From: Ardenticatenia bacterium
GTDB lineage: Bacteria; Chloroflexota; Anaerolineae; Aggregatilineales; Ch27
Length of the DNA stretch: 5,285 nt
Assembly: GCA_026983935.1 (NCBI GenBank)
Contig: JALSTC010000055.1
Coordinates: forward strand, 1 to 5,285
Direction of reading: 5' to 3'
Program-made: the position numbers and the translations under genes
Shown here: in pieces, positions 1 through 5,285 of the stretch
Layout: the number at the start of each line of letters is the position of its first letter
How positions within the stretch are numbered: position 1 is the stretch's first letter
The notes under the pieces: generated by a model
What the model saw: the letters and a program-made list of their open reading frames with translations, nothing else
What the model was told of the DNA's origin: nothing
Database searches by the model: none

Positions 1-1
1 C

Positions 2-124
2 ACCGCCAACACCATCGGCACGCTACCGGAAGAGACACCGGTCACGCTGATCGGCATAGATGAAACAGAACACTGGTATGAAGTCCTTGCCGGTGAGGGC
101 AGCAGCGCATGGGTGGAACGCTCA
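2..124 (+). other. Partial bacterial SH3 (SH3b) domain coding region
   Basis: The translation in the frame of the first gene carries the spacing of an SH3b domain: a GTLPEETPVTLIG strand, then ETEHWYEVLAGEG, then SSAWVERSLV. The two tryptophans and the short Gly-rich turn between them are the family hallmarks. Such domains typically bind cell-wall peptides or sugars in exported bacterial proteins. Its N-terminal strands lie before the window. Confidence 0.7.
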
Positions 125-1087
125 CTGGTGACGGTGGACGATCTGGAGGCGCTGGAGACGCTGCCCGTCACTTTTGGCAAGGGTATCCCGCCGCGCTACG
201 GGCCGATGCAGGCCTTCTACTTTACGACCGGGCTGGGCGGCATGACCTGCCGGGAAGCGCCGGATGCGCTGTTCGTGGAAAGCCCGGAAGGAATCGAGGT
301 CGCGCTCAATATCAATAATATGGATGTGCAGATGGGATCGGCGGCGATGTTCACCACCGTGCCCGCCGGGCCGGAGGGCGAGCGGGCAATGGTCGCCGCC
401 CTGCTGGAAGGCCATCTCCGCGCCACCGTGAACGGCGTCGAAACGGTGCTGGACACGCCGGGCGCGGCACTGGCCGTGACGCTCAACGCCGAGGGACTGG
501 TGGACGAAACGTCCATGCCGCTCGATCCGCTGCCACTGCTGGAGGCCGCGCAGCTTGATCCGCTGGGTGGGCAGACCTGCCATGATCTGAGCCAGATTCC
601 GCTGCTGGAACGCACCTTCGATCCGGCGGCCTGTGATGCCGGGCTGCATCCGCCGCCGCTACCGCCAGGATCGCCGCTTTCGCCACCGCCAGGCGGCCCC
701 GACGCCGGTCTGCCGCCGGATGAACCACCTGCACCGCCGTCGGATGGGCCGCCCGGCCCGCCGCCGGAAGAGGTTGACTGCTTCTGGCCAGCAATCACCA
801 CCATGCAGATTCCCGGCGATGTGTCGCAGACCATCGAATTCACCGCCGTACCGGGGGCCGCTTATTATACCTGGCACATTGAAGGCAGCGGCTACCAGGC
901 CAGCGGCACAACAGCAGGCACGTCCTTCTTCCTGGACATCAGCCCACTGACGCCTGGTGTGGATTACCAGATGTGGGTGGAGCCTAATGCTGCCGACGGC
1001 AGCCTGCTGTGCGGGCCGGAGCATGCCCCACCACCAGTGAGTTTCCATCGCATAGACCCGGACAACCCACCGCCGCCCGGATCGTGA
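2..1087 (+). CDS. Secreted SH3-domain / 'GPMQAFYF'-domain protein, 5'-truncated by the window
   Basis: The reading frame is open from the first bases, so the true start lies upstream; 361 residues are visible. Residues 1-41 look like the end of a bacterial SH3 domain: a Gly-Thr-Leu turn, an invariant-type Trp at 25 (HWYEV) and a closing Trp-Val at 37-38 (SSAWVERSL). Residues 67 to about 190 form a domain starting GPMQAFYFTTGLG, with a GS...F...LLEGHL...VNG pattern that faintly resembles FecR-type beta domains. Residues 216-257 are a proline/glycine-rich linker. Residues 259-361 (DCFWPAITTMQI onward) look like a fibronectin-III or Ig-like beta sandwich with cysteines near both ends. This build suggests an exported, surface-associated protein; the signal peptide would be in the missing part. 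The core domain is shared with the gene at 1769. Specific function is unknown. A GTG at 113 could be read as a start, but it would cut the SH3 domain in two, so I reject it. Confidence 0.85.
   Translation, partial: TANTIGTLPEETPVTLIGIDETEHWYEVLAGEGSSAWVERSLVTVDDLEALETLPVTFGKGIPPRYGPMQAFYFTTGLGGMTCREAPDALFVESPEGIEVALNINNMDVQMGSAAMFTTVPAGPEGERAMVAALLEGHLRATVNGVETVLDTPGAALAVTLNAEGLVDETSMPLDPLPLLEAAQLDPLGGQTCHDLSQIPLLERTFDPAACDAGLHPPPLPPGSPLSPPPGGPDAGLPPDEPPAPPSDGPPGPPPEEVDCFWPAITTMQIPGDVSQTIEFTAVPGAAYYTWHIEGSGYQASGTTAGTSFFLDISPLTPGVDYQMWVEPNAADGSLLCGPEHAPPPVSFHRIDPDNPPPPGS
200..500 (+). repeat. Paralogous core-domain copy 1
   Basis: This segment is a diverged duplicate of 2198-2527. The first 13 residues (GPMQAFYFTTGLG) are identical in both copies. 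Bases 203-222 match 2201-2220 exactly over 20 nt, and 473-494 match 2498-2519 with one mismatch. The offset grows by 27 nt between these two blocks, because copy 2 carries nine extra residues, including a PTPEEPLP stretch. The similarity lies inside coding sequence, so this is a duplicated protein domain, not a mobile repeat. Confidence 0.85.
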
Positions 1088-1098
1088 CGCGCCGGACA

Positions 1099-1124
1099 GG
1101 GCGGCTCAGCGAAAGTAGCCGCCC
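1099..1124. terminator. Perfect 8-bp hairpin at a convergent gene junction, possible bidirectional terminator
   Basis: GGGCGGCT (1099-1106) and AGCCGCCC (1117-1124) are exact inverted copies around a 10-base loop. The stem is almost all G-C and starts 12 bases after the stop of the first gene; its 5' arm reaches the stop codon of the minus-strand gene. Position between two converging genes suits a shared terminator. Neither side has the T-run of a classical intrinsic terminator, so it may instead protect 3' ends or be a coding coincidence. Confidence 0.45.
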
Positions 1125-1564
1125 AGCCGCGTCATCAGGCCCAGCAGGCCGCCTGACGGGGTCGGCCAGCCGCCGATATCCTGCCAGGCGGCGGCAAAGG
1201 CCAGCCCCGTCTCCCAGACAAAGCCCTGCCGCACGCCCTGCGCCGCCAGGATCACCGCATCCAGGCCCGGCACAGTGTAGCCCTCCGCTGCCCAGGCCCA
1301 GCCAACCGCGCCTGCATACAACGCCCAGGGCGGTAAAGGCGCGCCAGTCACATCATGGCGAATGGCCGGGCTGCCGGGCACACTGAGCCGGAAGGCAAGA
1401 TGGGCCTCCAGCTCCGGCACGGCCAGATTGACGATCGCGCTGCCGTTGGGCGCGGCAGCGATCCAGACCGAACCACCGGGGCCGTTGGTGACGGCGGCGG
1501 GTTCGCCGCCCGGAAATGTGTGGCGAAAGATATGCAGGAGCTTTGCAGGCGCGGTGCTCATCAT
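1106..1564 (-). CDS. Degenerate galactokinase-like (GHMP kinase N-terminal) short protein
   Basis: The 152-residue product aligns by eye with the N-terminal part of galactokinase: LLHIFRHTFPGGEPAAVTNGPG (residues 9-30) resembles the family's 'F..rFG.EP.aV..APG' opening. WALYAGAVGWAWAAEGY plus VPGLDAVI (80-105) resembles the 'W.NYV.GV..AL...GY...G.DAVI' segment. The active-site motifs are lost: the sugar-binding GRVNLIGEHTDYN stretch is replaced by GGSVWIAAAPNGS (30-42), and the ATP-binding GSGLSSSA loop by RQGFVWETG (112-120). The protein ends soon after, where galactokinase (roughly 380-400 residues) would continue. It is therefore unlikely to phosphorylate galactose. It could be a non-catalytic paralogue or a decayed remnant, although the frame is intact. 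I chose the ATG at 1564 because family similarity begins close behind it; the adjacent ATG at 1561 is equally possible, and a TTG at 1609 adds residues with no family match. No clear ribosome-binding site is visible for any start. It converges on the first gene and diverges from the gene at 1769. Confidence 0.6.
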   Translation of the reverse strand: MMSTAPAKLLHIFRHTFPGGEPAAVTNGPGGSVWIAAAPNGSAIVNLAVPELEAHLAFRLSVPGSPAIRHDVTGAPLPPWALYAGAVGWAWAAEGYTVPGLDAVILAAQGVRQGFVWETGLAFAAAWQDIGGWPTPSGGLLGLMTRLGGYFR

Positions 1565-1625
1565 CAATCGGCTATTATTCGCCCCCCAAAATATGATAAT
1601 CGCGTACAATACATCTGAGGGTTAT

Positions 1626-1715
1626 ATGAGCCGCTACCGACCGCACCCATCGCAAACGGACAAAAGTCCCGCCAATTTCCCCCTCATCGCCAACCTCGAT
1701 GCTCCGGCAACATAA
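1626..1715 (+). CDS. Possible 29-residue leader or small ORF
   Basis: An ATG at 1626 follows GAGGG (1617-1621) by four bases, a plausible though tight ribosome-binding site. It opens a 29-codon frame (MSRYRPHPSQTDKSPANF onward) ending at a TAA whose bases form the 5' arm of the inverted repeat at 1713-1754. The peptide is basic at the start and has no hydrophobic stretch or recognised motif. Support is only the Shine-Dalgarno match and the position upstream of a gene; the frame also stays open far upstream, so it may be chance. Confidence 0.2.
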   Translation: MSRYRPHPSQTDKSPANFPLIANLDAPAT

Positions 1716-1754
1716 CTCTCTCCGGGTTGTACGGGCGCAGCAGCGCCAGAGTTA
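1713..1754. promoter_or_regulatory. Compound inverted repeat just before the ribosome-binding site of the second surface-protein gene
   Basis: TAACTCT (1713-1719) and AGAGTTA (1748-1754) are exact inverted copies. Inside, immediately abutting the 3' arm, a second perfect hairpin GGCGC-AGCA-GCGCC spans 1734-1747. The 3' arm ends one base before the AGGAG ribosome-binding site at 1756-1760. Folded in RNA this would be two stacked helices with a 14-base bulge beside the start region. It could be a 5'-UTR regulatory structure or an operator; no known riboswitch class is recognised. Confidence 0.4.
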
Positions 1755-1755
1755 C

Positions 1756-1760
1756 AGGAG
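1756..1760 (+). promoter_or_regulatory. Ribosome-binding site (AGGAG)
   Basis: AGGAG ends eight bases before the ATG at 1769, a standard Shine-Dalgarno distance. Together with the signal peptide that follows directly, it fixes this start for the second secreted protein. Confidence 0.75.
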
Positions 1761-1768
1761 AATAAGGA

Positions 1769-3118
1769 ATGCGTCAGTTTATTGTAATCATTTTAGCGTA
1801 TTTACTGCTGGCAGGCGCGCCGATAGCAACAGCACAGGGCAGCGGCAATACCTGCCCGGCTGTCGTGGAGGCTGCCCTCTCGAACGTCAATCGGGCATGT
1901 AACGCATTGGGTAGAGATGAAGCCTGCTACGGCAACACCCGCGTGGAAGCCACCTTCTGGGAACCGCAGGATGAACTCATCTTCAGCGCCCCCGCTGACC
2001 GCGCCCCTCTGCGCGATCTACACACCATCGCCACCGCGCCGCTCAACACGCAGACCGGTGAGTGGGGGCTGGCCCTGCTCAATCTGCAGGCTAACCTGCC
2101 GGACACGCTGCCGGGGCAGGCCGTCACCTTCCTGCTGATGGGGGACGCTTCGCTGGAGAATGCCGTTCTGCCAGAGGAAACCGCCGAAGATCAGATCGGC
2201 CCGATGCAGGCCTTCTACTTCACTACCGGGCTGGGGGCACCGACCTGCAATGAAGCGCCGGACGCCCTGATCGTCCAGAGCACAGAGCGGGCAGAAGTGA
2301 CGCTGAACATCAATGAACTGGAAATCCGCCTCGGTTCCACAGTGGTGTTCTCCATGGCGGAAATCCCCGGCGAGGAGAATCCGAGCGCGGTGATGGTCGC
2401 CACACTGCTGCAGGGTCGATTGGAAACCGTCATCAATGGGACGCCTCTCATCCTGGAACAGCCAGAACCCACGCCGGAGGAGCCGCTGCCCACCTTCGCC
2501 GTGACGCTCAATGCCGAGGGTCGGGTGGACGCCGACTCGCAGCTCGTCGAGCCGCCGCTGGATGTCGTGACGCCCGTTGTGGAGGGCGCCTGCCTGAGCG
2601 CCACGCGCAGCACCGTCTTCCATGATCTGGCCCCCGAACTGTGCCAGGCAGGGGTCGGCGTGCCATACGCGCCGCCGCCAACTGTCACAACCGTGCCGGA
2701 ATCACCCCCGGAGGACGAGGCAGATGAGGCAAATGCGGCACATGTTCATCTGCTGTGGCATAATAGGACATGCGAGGGAGCCTCGCAGCCACTGCCGCCC
2801 ATCGTATCATTCGGGTGGGGTCTGGGCTGTTTTGACACCGCAGCAAGCGCCCGTGCGCATCCCCATGCCGCTGAATACCGGCTCTTTGTGGATGGTGAGC
2901 CGGTGGACATGAGTCCCCTGCAGCAGATCGGGCCGGAGCAGCAGTCTCCAGTCTGTCCATGGGGGTACTCTTATTATCTGCCGCCGCTTGAACTCCCGCC
3001 CGGCGAGCACATTCTCAGCCTGACGGAAAGCATCGTAGACGGCTGGCAGAGTGAAGCAGGCGGCCATGAGATCGGCGAATCCTCGCGGATGTCGTGCACA
3101 ATCATTGTCGAACGATGA
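1769..3118 (+). CDS. Secreted 'GPMQAFYF'-domain protein, complete paralogue of the first gene
   Basis: The 449-residue product begins with a signal peptide: MRQF, a hydrophobic core IVIILAYLLLAG, and a likely signal peptidase I site after IATA (residue 22). Residues 27-135 form an N-terminal domain with cysteines at 29, 44 and 53 and the segments WGLALLNLQANLPDTLPGQ and VTFLLMGDA; I recall this domain in secreted Chloroflexota proteins of unknown function. Residues 144 to about 265 are the GPMQAFYFTTGLG core shared with the first gene. In the first gene an SH3 domain precedes the core; here only about ten residues separate the N-terminal domain from it. After an acidic, proline-rich hinge (about 305-327), residues 328-449 form a different C-terminal domain with four cysteines and an Ig-like pattern (EYRLFVDGEPVD, then LPPGEHILSLTES). 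There is no lipobox, membrane anchor or sorting signal, so the protein is probably released or wall-associated. No enzyme motif is seen. The histidine kinase gene follows after 73 bp on the same strand. Confidence 0.88.
   Translation: MRQFIVIILAYLLLAGAPIATAQGSGNTCPAVVEAALSNVNRACNALGRDEACYGNTRVEATFWEPQDELIFSAPADRAPLRDLHTIATAPLNTQTGEWGLALLNLQANLPDTLPGQAVTFLLMGDASLENAVLPEETAEDQIGPMQAFYFTTGLGAPTCNEAPDALIVQSTERAEVTLNINELEIRLGSTVVFSMAEIPGEENPSAVMVATLLQGRLETVINGTPLILEQPEPTPEEPLPTFAVTLNAEGRVDADSQLVEPPLDVVTPVVEGACLSATRSTVFHDLAPELCQAGVGVPYAPPPTVTTVPESPPEDEADEANAAHVHLLWHNRTCEGASQPLPPIVSFGWGLGCFDTAASARAHPHAAEYRLFVDGEPVDMSPLQQIGPEQQSPVCPWGYSYYLPPLELPPGEHILSLTESIVDGWQSEAGGHEIGESSRMSCTIIVER
2198..2527 (+). 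repeat. Paralogous core-domain copy 2
   Basis: Counterpart of 200-500. The best-conserved protein blocks are GPMQAFYFTTGLG, EAPDAL, LNIN, MVA.LL.G.L, and AVTLNAEG.VD. The spread of substitutions, many outside third codon positions, indicates an old duplication or independent acquisition of family members, not a recent copy. Confidence 0.85.
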
Positions 3119-3160
3119 ATGTCATGTTTCGAGTATTGGCGCAAGCAGGAAAACAAGACA

Positions 3161-3174
3161 GGCAGCCTGCTGCC
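3161..3174. terminator. Small hairpin between the secreted-protein and kinase genes
   Basis: GGCAG-CCTG-CTGCC is a perfect 5-bp stem (6 bp with a two-base loop) about 43 bases after the stop at 3118 and 17 bases before the ATG at 3192. The sequence after it is ACAAAGGTTTTCAG, with a short T run but not directly adjoining. It might attenuate read-through into the kinase or fold near its ribosome-binding site; as a terminator it is weak. Confidence 0.25.
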
Positions 3175-3191
3175 ACAAAGGTTTTCAGTCT

Positions 3192-5285
3192 ATGCCCAGA
3201 CGTGCATTGTTGTTTATTGTCGCACTCCTATTGCTGCTCATCAGCACCCCGACCAGCCTCCGGGCGCAGGACGAAATCCGGGTTGGAATCTACCAGAATG
3301 CACCGCTGATCTTCACCGACAGCAACGGGGACGTGAGCGGTATCTACGCCGATCTGCTCGATGAGATCGCCGAAGAGGAAGGCTGGACGATCGCCTACGT
3401 CCCCTGTGATTTTGTTGACTGCCTGACCGCGCTGGAACGCGATGAGTTGGACCTGATGACCGCCATCGCCTATTCGCCGGAGCGGACGGAGCGCTTTGAC
3501 TTCACGCGGGAAAATGTCCTCACCAACTGGGGGCAGATCTACACCCTGCCCAATTCCGACATTGCGGCCATCCCCGATCTGGAAGGCAGGCGAATCGCCG
3601 TCCTGCAGGGCGACATTCACACTGAGGCCCTGCGTGAGCTGCTGATCAGCTTCGATATCCACAGCTTCTTTGTGGAGGTGCCAAACTACGACGCCGTCTT
3701 CGATCTCGTCATGCGCGGCGCCGCCGATGCAGGCCTGACCAACCGCCTGTTCGGGCTGCAATACGCAAGGGATTACGTCGTGCAGCCGAGCGCGATCATC
3801 TTCAACCCGATCGAAATTGGCTTTGCCGCACCGGCAGGCCGCCACACCGACCTGCTGGCTGCCCTTGACCGTCATCTGGCGGCAATGAAGGCCAGCCAGA
3901 ACTCGCCGTACTACCACATTCTGGATCGCTGGCTGATCGGCCTGCGCAGCGAGTTGGACTTTCTACCCGATTGGATTTCATGGATTCTGGCAGTAGGCGG
4001 CGGTCTGCTGGCTCTGTTTCTGGGCGGGAACGTCATTCTGCGCAGCCAGGTGAAGGCCAGAACGGAAGCCCTGGAAAGCGAAATCAGCGAACGCAAGCAG
4101 ATCGAACAGACTCTACGCCGCCGCCAGCGTGAACTGGAAAGCCTGCTGGAAACCAGCCATGCCATCTCCAGCATCAGCGGCCTGAAGGAAGTACTCAGGC
4201 TGATCGCCGAGCAGGCCACCGCCCTGCTGGAAGCTGATGAATGCGTGATCTTTCGTCTGGAGGAAACGGAGTCCCTGCTTCATCCTCTCCTTTTCCTGGG
4301 AGAAAACGAACAGGCCACGCTGGATTACCCGCTGGCCATCGGCGAAGGAATCACCGGTTACAGTGTGGCCCATAACCAACCGCTGATGGTCAACAATGCC
4401 CAGAACGACCCCCGTGCGATCCATGTGCCCGGAACGCCTGTGCAGCAGGTCGAGCATCTCATGGTGACGCCGCTCACGTTCCGGGGCAGCATCACCGGGG
4501 CCATGCTGCTCAACCGCATCCTCAAGCCGCCTTTCACCGAGGAAGACCTGCATCTACTCATCGGCTTTGCACAGCAGGCCGTCATCGCACTGGAAAACGC
4601 CCGCCTCTACCAGGAGTTAGAAGAGCAAAATCTCTCGCTGGAACGCGCCGTGGAAGTACGCACGGCAGACCTGAAAGCAGCCAACGAGCGGCTGCAGGCC
4701 CTCACCAGACTGAAGGATGACTTCGTCTCCAATGTCTCCCACGAACTGCGCACGCCGATCACCAGCCTCAAACTGCGCCATTACCTGATCGCCGCCCAAC
4801 CGGAAAAAGCCGACGAGCATCTGCGCGTCGTCGGGCGGGAAATCGAGCGGCTGGAGCACATCATTGAGGATTTGCTGTTCCTCTCACGCCTGGACCAGGA
4901 TCGTGTGGCGCTGAACCTGGAAACGGTACGGCTTGCCGACCTGATCAGGCAGTATGTGTCTGATCGCGCCCTGCTGGCAGAAATCCGGGGGCTTTCATTG
5001 CAAATTGAGGAGAATACGCGGGAACTGCCGCTGGTGGAGGCGGACAGGCGGCTGCTGGGGCAGGCACTGAGCATCCTGCTGACCAATGCCTTCAACTACA
5101 CGCCGTCAGGGGGAAAGGTCACCGTCAGCACGCACAGTAAATCAAACGACGAAACCCTGGTCGGCTTCACTGTACGTGACACCGGCGTGGGCATTTCACC
5201 CGATGAACAACCCCGGCTCTTTGAGCGATTCTTCCGGGGGCATGCCGGTCAGGCTTCCGGCCAGCCAGGCACAGGGCTGGGCCGT
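3192..5285 (+). CDS. Membrane sensor histidine kinase: SBP_bac_3 sensor, one TM helix, GAF, HisKA, HATPase_c (3'-truncated)
   Basis: All 698 visible codons are open and the gene runs off the window. Residues 1-25 are a signal peptide (MPRR, a Leu-rich core, then SLRA|QDE). Residues 28 to about 250 are a family-3 periplasmic solute-binding domain: APLIFTDSNGDVSGIYADLL at 37-56, DLMTAIAYSPERTERFDF at 87-104, and DLEGRRIAVLQG near 130. A single transmembrane helix (about 262-283) leads to a coiled coil (284-317), then a GAF domain (about 331-475; GEGITGYSVAHNQPLMVNNA, TEEDLHLL, ALENARLY). A second coiled coil leads to HisKA with phospho-acceptor His517 in SHELRTP. The ATPase domain shows the N box (Asn632, NAFNYTP), G1 box (DTGVGI, 663-668), F box (LFERFF) and the start of the G2 box (GTGLG, 693-697). 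It should bind a small extracytoplasmic solute, possibly an amino acid, combine that with a cytoplasmic GAF signal, and autophosphorylate. The response-regulator partner is not visible. The start is supported by the signal peptide and by AAAGG at 3177-3181, ten bases upstream. Confidence 0.93.
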   Translation, partial: MPRRALLFIVALLLLLISTPTSLRAQDEIRVGIYQNAPLIFTDSNGDVSGIYADLLDEIAEEEGWTIAYVPCDFVDCLTALERDELDLMTAIAYSPERTERFDFTRENVLTNWGQIYTLPNSDIAAIPDLEGRRIAVLQGDIHTEALRELLISFDIHSFFVEVPNYDAVFDLVMRGAADAGLTNRLFGLQYARDYVVQPSAIIFNPIEIGFAAPAGRHTDLLAALDRHLAAMKASQNSPYYHILDRWLIGLRSELDFLPDWISWILAVGGGLLALFLGGNVILRSQVKARTEALESEISERKQIEQTLRRRQRELESLLETSHAISSISGLKEVLRLIAEQATALLEADECVIFRLEETESLLHPLLFLGENEQATLDYPLAIGEGITGYSVAHNQPLMVNNAQNDPRAIHVPGTPVQQVEHLMVTPLTFRGSITGAMLLNRILKPPFTEEDLHLLIGFAQQAVIALENARLYQELEEQNLSLERAVEVRTADLKAANERLQALTRLKDDFVSNVSHELRTPITSLKLRHYLIAAQPEKADEHLRVVGREIERLEHIIEDLLFLSRLDQDRVALNLETVRLADLIRQYVSDRALLAEIRGLSLQIEENTRELPLVEADRRLLGQALSILLTNAFNYTPSGGKVTVSTHSKSNDETLVGFTVRDTGVGISPDEQPRLFERFFRGHAGQASGQPGTGLGR

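Noticed and set aside
113..115. GTG as the start codon of the first gene
   Set aside because: The frame is open upstream to the window edge and encodes the conserved part of an SH3 domain, so the real start is outside the window.
122..649. Minus-strand frame of 175 codons
   Set aside because: It is antisense to the conserved core domain, with Arg/His/Gln-rich composition typical of a shadow frame.
217..843. Long minus-strand open frame (208 codons) antisense to the first surface-protein gene, with a Gly/Ser-rich middle
   Set aside because: It mirrors the proline-rich linker and conserved core of the plus-strand gene. The minus-strand frame at 2215-2688 ends with a similar sequence (PSPVVK) only because the plus-strand paralogues match there. 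It has no domain or ribosome-binding site of its own.
1592..1610. AT-rich patch with GATAAT (1595-1600) and TACAAT (1605-1610), which could be -10 boxes for the gene at 1769
   Set aside because: No -35 match lies at 16-18 bases upstream of either, so I do not call a promoter, although the position between divergent genes is suitable.
3119..3364. Plus-strand frame of 81 codons starting directly after the second surface-protein gene
   Set aside because: Most of it overlaps the signal peptide and sensor domain of the kinase in another frame, and the translation has no recognisable feature.
3228..3917. Minus-strand frame of 229 codons
   Set aside because: It lies wholly opposite the solute-binding domain of the kinase, whose plus-strand translation matches a known family across its full length.
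3911..5095. Several minus-strand frames (3911-4219, 4113-4553, 4358-4585, 4617-4859, 4781-5095)
   Set aside because: All are antisense to the GAF, HisKA and ATPase domains of the kinase; none shows a family match.

Overview
The window is GC-rich and most resembles an uncultured member of the Chloroflexota (Anaerolineae-like). That assignment rests on recognising a secreted protein family common there (bacterial SH3 domain followed by a domain opening with GPMQAFYFTTG); it is recall, not a database search. No rRNA, tRNA, CRISPR array or insertion sequence is visible.

Layout. Bases 2-1087 (+) are the 3' part of a gene for an exported, multi-domain protein: the end of an SH3 domain, a shared 'GPMQAFYF' domain, a proline-rich linker and a fibronectin-like C-terminal domain. 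Converging on it, with an 18-base gap and a strong 8-bp hairpin at the junction, is a short minus-strand gene (1106-1564). It looks like the N-terminal part of galactokinase with its sugar- and ATP-binding motifs eroded. A roughly 200-bp divergent intergenic region follows, holding a possible 29-codon ORF and a compound inverted repeat. Next is a complete gene (1769-3118, +) for a second secreted protein that is a paralogue of the first: it has a signal peptide, a cysteine-containing N-terminal domain and the same 'GPMQAFYF' domain, but no SH3 domain and a different C-terminal domain. After 73 bp comes the largest gene (3192 to the window end, +), a membrane sensor histidine kinase. It has a signal peptide, an extracytoplasmic family-3 solute-binding domain, one transmembrane helix, a GAF domain, HisKA and HATPase_c, and the window cuts it at the G2 glycine box.

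How the parts may fit together. The two paralogues look like cell-surface or extracytoplasmic proteins built by domain shuffling around one conserved core. The kinase lies on the same strand just downstream of the second one and could be co-transcribed with it, although a small hairpin lies between them. A link between ligand sensing by the kinase and the surface proteins is plausible only from adjacency. No response regulator is visible; the kinase's 3' neighbour lies outside the window.
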